From Variovorax sp. PMC12 (GTDB taxonomy: Bacteria > Pseudomonadota > Gammaproteobacteria > Burkholderiales > Burkholderiaceae_C): a stretch of 64,000 nucleotides of DNA. Location of the stretch: positions 5,809,298 to 5,873,297 of the forward strand of contig NZ_CP027773.1 of the NCBI RefSeq assembly GCF_003019815.1, in the 5' to 3' direction. Below are positions 8,475-16,784 of the stretch, one piece after another (within the stretch, counting starts at the first letter, position 1; each line of letters begins with the position of its first letter). A model generated the notes under the pieces. It made no database searches and was not told the origin of the DNA. It was given only the letters and a program-made list of their open reading frames with translations. Made by a program: the position numbers and the translations under genes.

Positions 8475-9596
8475 TCAGTTCAGCGCCTGCGCGGGCCACG
8501 CCGTGGTGTCGGGCATCACGAGATGCCAGCGCACCGGCTCGATGCCGTCGAAGGTCGCGCGATAGCGATCGCTGGTGCGACCTTCGCCGGTCACGTCGCG
8601 GATCACGATGCTGTCGATGCGTGCCTGGTGCGCGCGAAAGACATGCGCATAGATTTCCGGATCGGCTTCGCCCGAGTCGCCCACCAGCACGAAGCGGCGC
8701 TGCGGAAACTCGGCCAGCAGCCGCTCGATCGTGCCGAGCTTGTGCGCGCGCGAATCCTCGTCGCCGGGAATCAGCGTGCGCCATGTCGTGCTCTCGCGCA
8801 GATGCATGCTGCCCGCGGGAAAGCCGGCGCTGCGGATGAAGTCCGAGAGCGCCGGGTAGAGCTGTATCGGGCTCGACGAGAGATAGTGGAAGCGCGCGCC
8901 GGGCGCCTGCGCCAGCGCGCGATACCAGTCGGCCATGCGCGGCGCGGCCTCGAAGCGGCGCGCGAAGGTGTTGAGCAGCATCTCGCGCCGGTCGCGCACC
9001 TGCGTGCGCTTGATGGTGTCGTCGATGTCCGAGATGACCGACACGCCTTCCTCAGGCACCACCAGCGCCTCGCCCCTGAATCGATGCAGCAGCTCGCCCG
9101 GCCCCGTCACGCCGTGGTAGCGCACCCACTCGCGCGTATCGTGCGGCGCGTCGATCACGATGCGAAGGTTGCTGCGCCCGTCCTTGCCCGAGGCCGGCAT
9201 GGTGATGCGCGTGGGGCTGCCGTCGAAGACGACGTCGATGACCTTGTCTTCTTCCGACTCCGCGTGGAACAGCGCGGTGCGCTGGCTGAAGCGCAGCCTT
9301 GCCGCCGGCGATAGCTTTCGCAGGCTCAGGCCGAGGTAGCGGGCGAGCGCGCTGTCCAGGCCCCAGCGGTGTTCGCGCTCGAAGATCCAGGCGTGGACGT
9401 CGACCTCGAGCCGGCCATCGGCGGTGAGACGCGCCGTGCCGTTCATGAAGAGCGCTTCTTCGTCCGGCTCCAGCGGCTCGGCGGCCCGCAGGCCCTGCAG
9501 CGGCGCGAGGCCCGCAAGCAGCGCCGCACCCGCCACCAACGACCGGCGCCGCAGGTCCGGCGTGGTCGTCGTCGGATGCGGGGCGCCTTCGCTCAT
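8475..9596 (-). CDS. Exported App1-family (DUF2183) phosphatase
   Basis: 373 residues. The N-terminus has a twin-arginine style signal (RRRSLVAGAALLAGLAPL, residues about 16-33), so export of a folded protein is likely. The C-terminal half is the App1/DUF2183 HAD-like catalytic domain with SDIDDTIKRT (DxDxT) near residue 205, LSSSPIQLYP, and FVLVGDSGEADPEIY with the distal acidic residues. Yeast App1 is a phosphatidate phosphatase; the bacterial substrate is not known. The start ATG overlaps the folA stop by four bases, so it is translationally coupled to folA. The link between the two genes is unclear. Confidence 0.85.
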   Translation of the reverse strand: MSEGAPHPTTTTPDLRRRSLVAGAALLAGLAPLQGLRAAEPLEPDEEALFMNGTARLTADGRLEVDVHAWIFEREHRWGLDSALARYLGLSLRKLSPAARLRFSQRTALFHAESEEDKVIDVVFDGSPTRITMPASGKDGRSNLRIVIDAPHDTREWVRYHGVTGPGELLHRFRGEALVVPEEGVSVISDIDDTIKRTQVRDRREMLLNTFARRFEAAPRMADWYRALAQAPGARFHYLSSSPIQLYPALSDFIRSAGFPAGSMHLRESTTWRTLIPGDEDSRAHKLGTIERLLAEFPQRRFVLVGDSGEADPEIYAHVFRAHQARIDSIVIRDVTGEGRTSDRYRATFDGIEPVRWHLVMPDTTAWPAQALN

Positions 9597-10114
9597 GTAT
9601 GGCTGGTGGTGGCGCGTTCGTAGGTGACGAAGTCGAAGGCGATGCCTTCCTTGGCGGAGACGTGCGATTCGCGTCGTGTCTCGCGCCATGCGGCGGCATC
9701 GAGCACGGGCGCGTGCGCGTCGCCTTCGTATTCGCGCGCAAGCTCGGTGACGACCGCGCGCTGTGCCAGCGGCTCGGCCTCGGCGTAGATCTGCGCGCCG
9801 CCGATGACCCACACCTCGGCGGGCGAAGACGCCTCGCAGAGCGCGAACGCATCGTTCAGGCTGCCCGCCTGCAGGGCGCCGTCGGCGCGCCAGTCGGCCT
9901 GCCGCGTCACCACGATGTTCTGCCGGCCCGGCAGCGGCCGGAAGCGCGGCGGCAGCGAGTCCCAGGTCTTGCGGCCCATGATCACCGGCGCGCCCGCTGT
10001 CTGCTGCTTGAAGTGCGCCATGTCCTCGGGCAGGTGCCAGGGTATGGTGTTGTTCGCGCCGATCACGCCGTTGGCGGCGCGCGCGAAGATGAGGTTGATG
10101 CGCGGCTTGCCCAT
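9593..10114 (-). CDS. folA: Dihydrofolate reductase
   Basis: 173-residue FolA, which reduces dihydrofolate to tetrahydrofolate with NADPH. Core motifs are ARAANGVIG, PWHLPEDMAHFK (catalytic acidic residue Asp31, Trp26), MGRKTWDSLP and WVIGGAQIY. It directly follows thyA, whose product generates the dihydrofolate that FolA recycles. An alternative GTG three codons upstream overlaps the thyA stop (GTGA); either start is plausible and changes only three residues. Cytoplasmic housekeeping gene. Confidence 0.95.
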   Translation of the reverse strand: MGKPRINLIFARAANGVIGANNTIPWHLPEDMAHFKQQTAGAPVIMGRKTWDSLPPRFRPLPGRQNIVVTRQADWRADGALQAGSLNDAFALCEASSPAEVWVIGGAQIYAEAEPLAQRAVVTELAREYEGDAHAPVLDAAAWRETRRESHVSAKEGIAFDFVTYERATTSHT

Positions 10115-10119
10115 GCCGT

Positions 10120-10962
10120 TCACACCGCCACCGGTGCCTTGATGGCCGCGTGATGCTGGTAGTCCAGCACCTCGAAGTCTTCGTACTGGTAGTCGAAGAT
10201 CGAATCGGGCTTGCGCTTGATGTGCAGCGTCGGGTACGGGTAGGGCGTGCGGCTCAGCTGCTGCGCCACCTGCTCGGCATGGTTGCTGTAGATGTGGCAG
10301 TCGCCGCCGGTCCAGATGAAGTCGCCCACGTCGAGGTCGCACTGCTGCGCCACCATGTGCGTGAGCAGCGCATAGCTCGCGATGTTGAACGGCACGCCCA
10401 GGAAGATGTCGGCGCTGCGCTGGTAGAGCTGGCAGCTGAGCCTGCCGCGTTCGCCCTCGGCCTGCGGCGGCGCCACGTAGAACTGGAAGAAGGCATGGCA
10501 GGGCATGAGCGCCATCTTCGACAGCTCGGCCACGTTCCATGCGCTCACGATGATGCGGCGCGAATCGGGGTTGGTCTTCAGCGTCTTGATGACGTCGGCG
10601 ATCTGGTCGATGTGGCCGCCGTCGGGCGTGGGCCAGCTGCGCCATTGCACGCCGTACACCGGGCCCAGGTCGCCGTCTTCGCGCGCCCATTCGTCCCAGA
10701 TGGTCACGCCGCGCTCCTTGAGCCAGTTGTTGTTGCTCGAGCCGGTCAGGAACCACAGCAGCTCCTGGATGATGGACTTCAGGTGCACCTTCTTCGTGGT
10801 GACCAGCGGGAAGCCCTCGTTCAGGTCGAAGCGCATCTGGTGGCCGAACACGCTTTTGGTGCCGGTGCCCGTGCGGTCGCTCTTGAACACGCCGTGGGTG
10901 TCCACGTGGCGCATGAAATCTTCGTACTGGGAGCGGACGGGGCGGGTGGGCGTGGAGGTCAT
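10120..10962 (-). CDS. thyA: Thymidylate synthase
   Basis: 280 residues. Converts dUMP and methylene-tetrahydrofolate to dTMP and dihydrofolate. Visible motifs: SDRTGTGTKSVFGHQMRFDL (phosphate-binding arginine near 30), SIIQELLWFLTGSSN, the active-site MPCHAFFQF with nucleophile Cys155, QRSADIFLGVPFNIASYA and GDCHIYSNH. Slightly longer than the 264-residue E. coli enzyme because of an insertion around residues 165-175 (PQAEGERG). First gene of thyA-folA-App1; the 66-base gap upstream includes an AT-rich patch (10984-11000) that probably carries its promoter. Confidence 0.97.
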   Translation of the reverse strand: MTSTPTRPVRSQYEDFMRHVDTHGVFKSDRTGTGTKSVFGHQMRFDLNEGFPLVTTKKVHLKSIIQELLWFLTGSSNNNWLKERGVTIWDEWAREDGDLGPVYGVQWRSWPTPDGGHIDQIADVIKTLKTNPDSRRIIVSAWNVAELSKMALMPCHAFFQFYVAPPQAEGERGRLSCQLYQRSADIFLGVPFNIASYALLTHMVAQQCDLDVGDFIWTGGDCHIYSNHAEQVAQQLSRTPYPYPTLHIKRKPDSIFDYQYEDFEVLDYQHHAAIKAPVAV

Positions 10963-11028
10963 TGGGGCAGCGCTTCGGGCGGGAGACTTTGAATTTTAAA
11001 TGTCCGAGGGTGGGCGGTATGCCCGGAC

Positions 11029-12456
11029 CTAGACCCGGATCACGCGGCCGGGATTGAGCGTGTTCTTCGGATCGAGCCCGCGCTTGATCGCCCGCATCAT
11101 CTCCAGCGCCACCGGCGACTTGTGCTTCTCCAGCTTGTCGACCTTCAGCGAGCCCACGCCGTGCTCGGCCGAGAACGAGCCGCCGAACTTCTCCACCGCG
11201 TCGTACACCAGCGTGTTGATGCGCTCTTCCTCGTTCTTCAGGAACGCCTTGGTGTCGATGTTCTCCGGCGCCTGCACGTTGTAGTGCAGGTTGCCGTCGC
11301 CCAGGTGTCCGAAGTTCACGAGGCGCACGCCCTCGATCTCCCGCTTGAGCAAGGCGTCGGTCTCTTCCACGAACGCCGGAATGCGCGACACCGGGATCGA
11401 GATGTCGTGCTTGATGTTGAGCCCTTCCTCGGCCTGCGCCAGCGGAATGCTCTCGCGGATGTGCCACAGCTGGTGCGCCTGCGCGAGGTTCTCGGCCACC
11501 ACCGCGTCGGTGACGCAGCCGTCTTCGAACGCGGTTTCCAGCAGGGCCTCGAAGCGGGCGCGGGCGTGGTCCTCGGATTCGCTGTCGGAGTTCTCCAGCA
11601 GCACGCAGTACGGCACCGCCTCTTCGTTGATGAAGGGCACGCGCAGTTGCGGCATGTGCTTGTCGACCAGGCTCAGCGCGAACTTGCCCATCACCTCGAA
11701 GCCGGTGAGGCCCGGGCCCAGGTGCTTGTGCGCCAGGCCCAGCAGCGTGACCGCATGGTCGAGCGAAGGCACCGCCGCCCAGGCCGTGAGCTGGGCCGCC
11801 GGCAGCGGATACAGCTTCATGGTGGCGGCGGTGATGATGCCCAGCGTGCCCTCGCTGCCCACGAACAGGTCGCGCAGGTCGTAGCCGGTGTTGTCCTTGC
11901 GCAGGCCGCTGGTGCCTTCCCAGATCTCGCCTTGTGGCGTGACCACTTCCAGCCCCAGGCACAGCTCGCGGGTGTTGCCGTAGCGGACCACCTGGGTGCC
12001 GCCGGCATTGGTGGCCAGGTTGCCGCCGATCGTGCAGCTGCCTTCTGCGGCCAGGCTCAGCGGGAACAGGAAGCCGGCCTTCTCGGCCGTTTCCTGCAGT
12101 GTTTGAAGAATGCAGCCGGCCTCCACCGTCATGGTGAGGTTGGCGGCGTCGATGGTGCGGATGGCGTTCAGGCGCTGCAGGCTTAGCACCACCTGGGTGC
12201 CGCTGTCGTCGGGGATGGAGCCGACCGCCAGGCCGGTGTTGCCGCCCTGCGGCACGATGGCCGCGCCTGCGGCGGAACAGGCCTTGACCACGTCGGCCAC
12301 CTGTTGCGTGTTGGCCGGGCGCACCACGGCCAGCGACTTGCCGCGCGCGCGCTTGCGCCAGTCCTGTTCGTAGGCGGTGAGGTCGCCTTCGTTGAGCACG
12401 TGCTGGGCGCCGACGATGGCGCGCAATTGGTCGATCAGGTCGGAAGAAGAAGTCAT
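11029..12456 (-). CDS. FAD-binding 2-hydroxyacid oxidoreductase (D-lactate/glycolate/D-2-hydroxyglutarate dehydrogenase type)
   Basis: 475 residues of the VAO/GlcD superfamily. The PP-loop region IVPQGGNTGLAVGSIPDD and LAAEGSCTIGGNLATNAGGTQVVRYGNTRE build the FAD site; C-terminal motifs VNFGHLGDGNLHYNV and SAEHGVGSLK supply metal and substrate ligands of this class. Length and single-subunit organisation resemble D-lactate or D-2-hydroxyglutarate dehydrogenases, but the substrate cannot be read from sequence. The start ATG overlaps the stop of the upstream DUF2069 gene (ATGA). No signal peptide. Confidence 0.9.
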   Translation of the reverse strand: MTSSSDLIDQLRAIVGAQHVLNEGDLTAYEQDWRKRARGKSLAVVRPANTQQVADVVKACSAAGAAIVPQGGNTGLAVGSIPDDSGTQVVLSLQRLNAIRTIDAANLTMTVEAGCILQTLQETAEKAGFLFPLSLAAEGSCTIGGNLATNAGGTQVVRYGNTRELCLGLEVVTPQGEIWEGTSGLRKDNTGYDLRDLFVGSEGTLGIITAATMKLYPLPAAQLTAWAAVPSLDHAVTLLGLAHKHLGPGLTGFEVMGKFALSLVDKHMPQLRVPFINEEAVPYCVLLENSDSESEDHARARFEALLETAFEDGCVTDAVVAENLAQAHQLWHIRESIPLAQAEEGLNIKHDISIPVSRIPAFVEETDALLKREIEGVRLVNFGHLGDGNLHYNVQAPENIDTKAFLKNEEERINTLVYDAVEKFGGSFSAEHGVGSLKVDKLEKHKSPVALEMMRAIKRGLDPKNTLNPGRVIRV

Positions 12457-12872
12457 TGGGTGGAAGCCTCCAGTGGGCGCGCGGTGGCGGCAAGGGCCTT
12501 GACGTGGCGCAGGCGCAGCCGCACGTGCCATGCGCAGGCCGCGAAGAGCACGAGGCACAGCAGCACCTCGACCAGCGCGAGCACCTGGCCCACGCCGTTG
12601 GTGTCGCTCCATGCGCGCACCACGCCCTCGGTGAAATAGAGCCAGATCATCAGGCTGACCCAGCGGTAGGTGTACATGCGGTTCTTCCACAGGCCCGCGA
12701 GCGGAATGACCAGCGGCAGCACCTTCAGCGCCAGCAGCGAGCCGCCCGGGCGCAACGGCGCCAGCCACAGCTCCCAGGCCAGGCCCAGCACGATGAGGCC
12801 GACGAGGCTGCCCACGGCGGCCCAGCGGGTCGCGCGAACGGAGGAGGGCGGGAGCGGCAAGTTGGCATTCAT
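12453..12872 (-). CDS. DUF2069 inner-membrane protein
   Basis: 139 residues with four predicted membrane helices (about residues 17-35, 46-60, 68-88 and 95-115), including GSLVGLIVLGLAWELWLAPLR and the conserved YRWVSLMIWLYFTEGVVRAWSD segment of DUF2069. Function is unknown. It overlaps the FAD oxidase gene by four bases. An N-terminal extension in the same frame is not convincing; the chosen ATG begins MNANLPLPPSS. The gene is divergent from the BrkB-type gene, with 109 bases between starts. Confidence 0.8.
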   Translation of the reverse strand: MNANLPLPPSSVRATRWAAVGSLVGLIVLGLAWELWLAPLRPGGSLLALKVLPLVIPLAGLWKNRMYTYRWVSLMIWLYFTEGVVRAWSDTNGVGQVLALVEVLLCLVLFAACAWHVRLRLRHVKALAATARPLEASTQ

Positions 12873-12981
12873 TGGCGGGATACCGCGGAACCGGCTTTGC
12901 CGGGCCGCTGGTATCGCCCCCGGTGAGGGGGTTGGCGCAGCGACACGAAGTGCGCGGAGACTGGGGGAGAGTTCAACTCCT

Positions 12982-14193
12982 ATGATATCCGCCATGAATC
13001 GTCGGCAGCTTTGGAGGGATCTTTCGCGTTTTCCGTGGCGCAACACCGCGGCGGTACTGGGCGAGCGTTTCCGCGAAGACAAGCTCGGCCTCACGGCCAG
13101 CAGCCTGACCTTCACCACCACCATCGCGATGGTGCCGTTCTTCACGGTGGCGCTGGCGCTGTTCACCGTGTTCCCCATGTTCGCCAAGATGCAGGGCCGC
13201 CTGCAGCGCTGGCTGATCGAGAGCCTGATCCCGGACAACATCGCGCGGCAGGTGCTCGGCTACCTGAACCAGTTCGCGAGCAAGGCCAGCGGGCTGGGCA
13301 TCGCGGGCCTGATCGTGCTGCTGATCACCGCCATTGCGCTGATCCTCACCATCGACAAGACGCTCAACAACATCTGGCGCGTGCGCTCGCCGCGGCCACT
13401 GGCGCAGCGGGTGCTCATCTACTGGGCCACCATCACGCTGGGGCCGCTGATCCTGGCGGTGAGCCTGTCAACCACGTCCTATGTGTTCTCGGCCTCGCGC
13501 GACGTGGTGGGCGGCACCATGGTCAAGCTGGCCTTCGACAGCCTCGAGTTCATGCTGCTCGCGGCCGGCATGGCCTCGCTCTACCACTACGTGCCCAACA
13601 CCAACGTGCGCTGGTCGCATGCGTGGGCCGGCGGCATCTTCGTGGCGGCGGCCATCGAGATCGCCAAGCGCGTGCTGGGCTACTACCTGAGCCTGGTGCC
13701 GACCTATTCGGTGCTGTACGGCGCCTTCGCCACCTTCCCGATCCTGCTGGTGTGGATCTACGTGGCCTGGGTGATCGTGCTGCTCGGCGCGGTCATAGCA
13801 GCCTATCTGCCGAGCCTGCTGACGGGCGTTGCGCGGCGCGGCGGCACCGCCGGCTGGCCGCTGCAGCTGGCCATGGAATCGCTGCAGCACCTGGCCCGCG
13901 CGCGCGCCACGCCGGCCAAGGGCATGGGCGCGGCCGAGCTGGTGACGCGCATGCGGGTCGATTCGCTGCAGCTCGCGCCGGTGCTCGAGACGCTGGTGGC
14001 GCTCGACTGGATCGCACCGCTGGCGGAAGAGCCCGCCAACGAAGATCCGCGCTACGTGCTTCTGGCCGACCCCTCGACCCCCATCGAGCCGCTGCTGAAG
14101 GAACTGCTGATGCCCCGGGCCGAGCCGCTCGAAGACCTCTGGCAGAAGGGCCCGCTGCGCTCCCTGAGGCTGGGCGACGTGCTTCTGATCTAG
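12982..14193 (+). CDS. YihY/BrkB-family inner-membrane protein
   Basis: 403 residues with about six membrane helices in the first 290 residues (for example MVPFFTVALALFTVFP, GIAGLIVLLITAIALIL, FPILLVWIYVAWVIVLLGAV) and the family signature GLTASSLTFTTTIAMVPF. The C-terminal 110 residues form a soluble winged-helix-like tail (ELVTRMRVDSLQLAPVLETLVALDWI). Once called ribonuclease BN or BrkB, the family's true role is unsettled. A second ATG at 12994 (MNRRQLW) is possible; the first is preceded by GGGGGAGAG about 11 bases upstream. Ends in TAG within a shared hairpin with the next gene. Confidence 0.88.
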   Translation: MISAMNRRQLWRDLSRFPWRNTAAVLGERFREDKLGLTASSLTFTTTIAMVPFFTVALALFTVFPMFAKMQGRLQRWLIESLIPDNIARQVLGYLNQFASKASGLGIAGLIVLLITAIALILTIDKTLNNIWRVRSPRPLAQRVLIYWATITLGPLILAVSLSTTSYVFSASRDVVGGTMVKLAFDSLEFMLLAAGMASLYHYVPNTNVRWSHAWAGGIFVAAAIEIAKRVLGYYLSLVPTYSVLYGAFATFPILLVWIYVAWVIVLLGAVIAAYLPSLLTGVARRGGTAGWPLQLAMESLQHLARARATPAKGMGAAELVTRMRVDSLQLAPVLETLVALDWIAPLAEEPANEDPRYVLLADPSTPIEPLLKELLMPRAEPLEDLWQKGPLRSLRLGDVLLI

Positions 14194-14205
14194 CAGAGCT
14201 AGATC
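14187..14205. terminator. Perfect hairpin spanning the stop codons of two convergent genes
   Basis: GATCTAGC-AGA-GCTAGATC is a perfect 8-bp stem with a 3-base loop. It contains the TAG of the BrkB-type gene (14191-14193) and the TAG of the opposing Mpo1-like gene (14199-14201). It could act as a bidirectional 3'-end structure, but there is no U-run on either side, so intrinsic termination is only a possibility. Confidence 0.4.
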
Positions 14206-14537
14206 TTCACCCGCCCCAGCCAGATGTCGCGGTACATCGCCCAGTCGCCCATGAACGAATAGAGCGGCCGCTTGAACGAGGCCGGCTTGTTCTTCTCGAA
14301 GCCGAAGTGCCCGACCCATGCGAAGCCGTAGCCCGCCACCAGCCCGGCCAGCAGCCACAGCGGGTTGAGCGTGACCACCAGCGCCACCAGGCACAGCAGC
14401 GAGATCGTCGAGCCCGCGAAGTGCAGCCGGCGGCAGGTGAGGTTGGCGTGCTCGGTCAGGTAGAAGGGATAGAACTGCGCGAAGCTCTTGAATTGGCGCG
14501 GATCGACGGCAGATCCCGTGGCAGTCGTGGTGTTCAT
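14199..14537 (-). CDS. Mpo1-like / DUF962 membrane protein
   Basis: 112 residues with family features FYPFYLTEHANLTCRRLHFAG near the N-terminus, two hydrophobic helices (TISLLCLVALVVTLNPLWLLAGLVAGYGFAW) and a C-terminal GHFGFEKNKPASFKRPLYS motif rich in His and aromatic residues. The yeast homologue Mpo1 is an Fe(II) dioxygenase acting on 2-hydroxy fatty acids; extrapolation to bacteria is uncertain. Start ATG at 14537 is preceded by AGGAGACTCGCACG, a good ribosome-binding site. Convergent with the BrkB-type gene. Confidence 0.82.
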   Translation of the reverse strand: MNTTTATGSAVDPRQFKSFAQFYPFYLTEHANLTCRRLHFAGSTISLLCLVALVVTLNPLWLLAGLVAGYGFAWVGHFGFEKNKPASFKRPLYSFMGDWAMYRDIWLGRVKI

Positions 14538-14650
14538 CGTGCGAGTCTCCTGTGCCCCCGGAACCCGTTGGCGGAGGGCTTTGTCCATAATAGCCACGAC
14601 CTTGCGACCGCACCATCCGGTCTTCCGATCACACCTTTGACGCATCAGCC

Positions 14651-15034
14651 TTGAGCGCACTTCCAAGCACCCCAGAATCCGCCGAGCCCGCCAGCGATGC
14701 GCCGTGGGTCGTGTGCCTGTGCGCCGAATGGTGCGGCACCTGCCGCGACTACCGGCCGCTGCTGCAGCAGGTGGCGAGCGCGCACCCGGAGTTCCGCTTC
14801 GCCTGGGTCGACATCGAAGACCACGCCGACATCGCCGATGCCTTCGACGTCGAGACCTTCCCGACCCTGCTGGTGGCCGGTGCGGATGGCACGCGCTTCC
14901 TCGGCCCGCTGCTGCCGCATGCGGAGACGCTCTCGCGCATGCTCTCGGCGCTGCAGCCGCCCAAGCCTTCGAGCCTGGACGTCGACCTGCTGCTCGCGGT
15001 GCTGAACAAAAAGCCCGCCGTCTTCACGGTCTGA
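14651..15034 (+). CDS. Thioredoxin-like protein
   Basis: 127 residues with a thioredoxin fold: VVCLCAEWCGTCRDYRPLL holds the WCGTC active site (Cys28/Cys31), followed by FRFAWVDIEDHADIADAFDVETFPTL with the conserved cis-proline. The start appears to be TTG, since no ATG occurs before the active site; no clear ribosome-binding site is seen, so the exact start is unsure. A C-terminal extension of about 25 residues follows the fold. No signal peptide, so cytoplasmic. It precedes the NAD(P)-binding gene by 14 bases and likely forms an operon with it. Confidence 0.85.
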   Translation: MSALPSTPESAEPASDAPWVVCLCAEWCGTCRDYRPLLQQVASAHPEFRFAWVDIEDHADIADAFDVETFPTLLVAGADGTRFLGPLLPHAETLSRMLSALQPPKPSSLDVDLLLAVLNKKPAVFTV

Positions 15035-15048
15035 CCGGAACCCTGCCC

Positions 15049-15711
15049 ATGAAAATCCTGATCTTCGGCGCCACCGGCATGGTGGGGCAGGGCGTGCTGC
15101 GCGAGTGCCTGCTCGCGCCCGACGTCGAAAGCGTGGTGGCCGTGGGCCGCAGCGCCACCGGCCAGCAGCACCCGAAGCTGCGCGACCTGGTGCACAAGGA
15201 CATGTACGACTACGGCGCCATCGAGCCGCAGCTCCAGGGCTTCGACGCCTGCTTCTTCTGCCTGGGCGTGTCTTCGGTCGGCATGAAGGAGCCGGAGTAC
15301 AAGCGCATCACCTACGACCTGACGCTGGCCGCCGCCACCGTGCTCGCCAGGCTGAACCCCGGCATGACCTTCACCTATGTGACCGGCGCGGGCACCGACA
15401 GCAGCGAGCGCGGCACCAGCATGTGGGCCCGCGTGAAGGGCGCGACCGAAAACGCCTTGCTGCGCCTGCCGTTCAAGGCGGCCTACATGTTCCGCCCCGG
15501 CATGATCCAGCCGATGCACGGCGTGCGCTCGAAGACGCCGCTCTACGACGCCGCCATCCGCGTGCTCGGCCCGTTGCTCGGCCTGGCCTACCGGCTCTGG
15601 CCGAACCGGGTGACGACCACCGAGAAGGTCGGCCGCGCGATGCTGGCCGTGGCGCGCAACGGCGCGCCCAAGGTCGTGCTCGACCCGGCCGACATCAACG
15701 CGCTGGGCTGA
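15049..15711 (+). CDS. NAD(P)-binding short-chain/NmrA-like oxidoreductase
   Basis: 220 residues beginning MKILIFGATGMVGQGVLRE, the GxxGxxG nucleotide-binding motif of atypical short-chain dehydrogenases. The FFCLGVSSVGM and YVTGAGTDSSERGTSMWARVKG segments match the CC3/TIP30-like or epimerase-like subgroup. The family's usual YxxxK is replaced by MWARVKG, so the catalytic role is uncertain. Fourteen bases after the thioredoxin-like gene; converges on the LysR gene with only six bases between stops. Confidence 0.82.
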   Translation: MKILIFGATGMVGQGVLRECLLAPDVESVVAVGRSATGQQHPKLRDLVHKDMYDYGAIEPQLQGFDACFFCLGVSSVGMKEPEYKRITYDLTLAAATVLARLNPGMTFTYVTGAGTDSSERGTSMWARVKGATENALLRLPFKAAYMFRPGMIQPMHGVRSKTPLYDAAIRVLGPLLGLAYRLWPNRVTTTEKVGRAMLAVARNGAPKVVLDPADINALG

Positions 15712-15717
15712 GCCTTC

Positions 15718-16668
15718 TCAGGCAGGGGCGGCGGCGCCCGCGCGTGCCCGCCCGAGCTTGCGCCGGCCCGCGCTGGCGATCGCAGCCACCAGGTGCCCGA
15801 CGAATTCCTGCGCCAGCGGCGGCAAGGTGCGGCCTTCGAGCGCCAGCACCTGCAACTGCCGCTGCTGGAGCGGCGCTTCGGCGAACGGCCGCGCCACCAC
15901 CGTGCCCGCGTCGATCAGGTGCATCACCGTGAGATGGCCCGACAGCATGACGTCGGGCGTGCGCAGCAGCGGCAGCAGCACCGACGAGAAATTGCTCACG
16001 AAGATCGCCTGGTAGCGCAGGCCCTGCAGGCTGCAGGCCTGGTCGAACAGCTGGCGCGCGGTGACGCCCTTGTCGCCCACCGCCAGCGGGTAGCGCACCG
16101 CGTCGGCCACCGACACCACGCGCTGGCGCGCCAGCGGATGGTCGGGCCGCAGCACGGCGTATACCGGCGCGGTGGCGGTGTGTGCGATCGCCAGGCCGGG
16201 TTCCGGCGCCACCACGTACTTGAGGCCGATGTCGGTCTCGCCGCGCGCCAGCAGCGCGCTCACGCCGTCGGGCGAGCCCACGTGCAGCTCGAGCTGGCAA
16301 CCGGGGTGCGCCTGCTCGAAGCTGCGCATCACCAGCGGCATGAAATGCCCCGCGAAGCCCTCGGTGCAAGCCATGCGGATGCGCCGCGCTCCCTGGCCGC
16401 CGAGGTCGCGCACCTGCTCGACCACCTGTTCGATGTCGAGCTGCGCATTGCGCAGGTGCGCCGCCAGCCGCTCGCCCGCCGCAGTGAGCGCCATGCCGCG
16501 CGCATGCCGCTCGAACAGCGGCGTGCCCAGGCTGTCCTCGAGCTTGGCGATCTGCCGGCTCACCGCCGACGACGCGACGTAGAGCCGCGCCGCCGCCTGG
16601 TTGACCGAGCCGCTGCGCGCCACTTCGAGGAAGTGCCGCATCGGGATGCTGAGAAGCGGAAGGGTCAT
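15718..16668 (-). CDS. LysR-family regulator of the M20 peptidase/Bug receptor locus
   Basis: 316 residues: N-terminal winged helix (LPLLSIPMRHFLEVARSGSVNQAAARLYVASSAVSRQI in positions 3-40, a typical LysR reading head) and a C-terminal periplasmic-binding-like effector domain. It is divergent from the M20 peptidase gene at 16785, across a 116-base gap with two perfect inverted repeats. One of these, TTGCC-N5-GGCAA, sits 16 bases before its own start, consistent with autoregulation, and recurs upstream of the second Bug gene. The inducer is unknown; a peptide-like or N-carbamoyl compound handled by the M20 enzyme is a guess. Confidence 0.92.
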   Translation of the reverse strand: MTLPLLSIPMRHFLEVARSGSVNQAAARLYVASSAVSRQIAKLEDSLGTPLFERHARGMALTAAGERLAAHLRNAQLDIEQVVEQVRDLGGQGARRIRMACTEGFAGHFMPLVMRSFEQAHPGCQLELHVGSPDGVSALLARGETDIGLKYVVAPEPGLAIAHTATAPVYAVLRPDHPLARQRVVSVADAVRYPLAVGDKGVTARQLFDQACSLQGLRYQAIFVSNFSSVLLPLLRTPDVMLSGHLTVMHLIDAGTVVARPFAEAPLQQRQLQVLALEGRTLPPLAQEFVGHLVAAIASAGRRKLGRARAGAAAPA

Positions 16669-16684
16669 GTGCGCCGGATGGGTG

Positions 16685-16699
16685 TTGCCTTGAAGGCAA
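16685..16699. promoter_or_regulatory. Probable LysR operator, TTGCC-N5-GGCAA
   Basis: A perfect 15-bp palindrome (arms of seven around a central G) lying between the divergent LysR gene and the M20 peptidase gene. It contains the T-N11-A core expected for LysR proteins. The same half-sites with the same spacing recur at 19299-19313, before the second Bug gene, which strengthens the case for a specific binding site. Binding is inference. Confidence 0.65.
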
Positions 16700-16715
16700 T
16701 GGTAGCTTGCCAAAA

Positions 16716-16732
16716 CGATGCTGGAAGCATCG
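16716..16732. promoter_or_regulatory. Second inverted repeat in the LysR/M20 gap
   Basis: CGATGC-TGGAA-GCATCG, arms of six with a five-base spacer, 17 bases to the right of the TTGCC palindrome and about 50 bases before the M20 start. It may be an activation half of the LysR site or an RNA hairpin in the M20 leader. No U-run follows it. Confidence 0.35.
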
Positions 16733-16784
16733 GCCTTCAGGCCTTGTACTTGCTCCACCCCACGCAAGGACAAGGACACACTTC

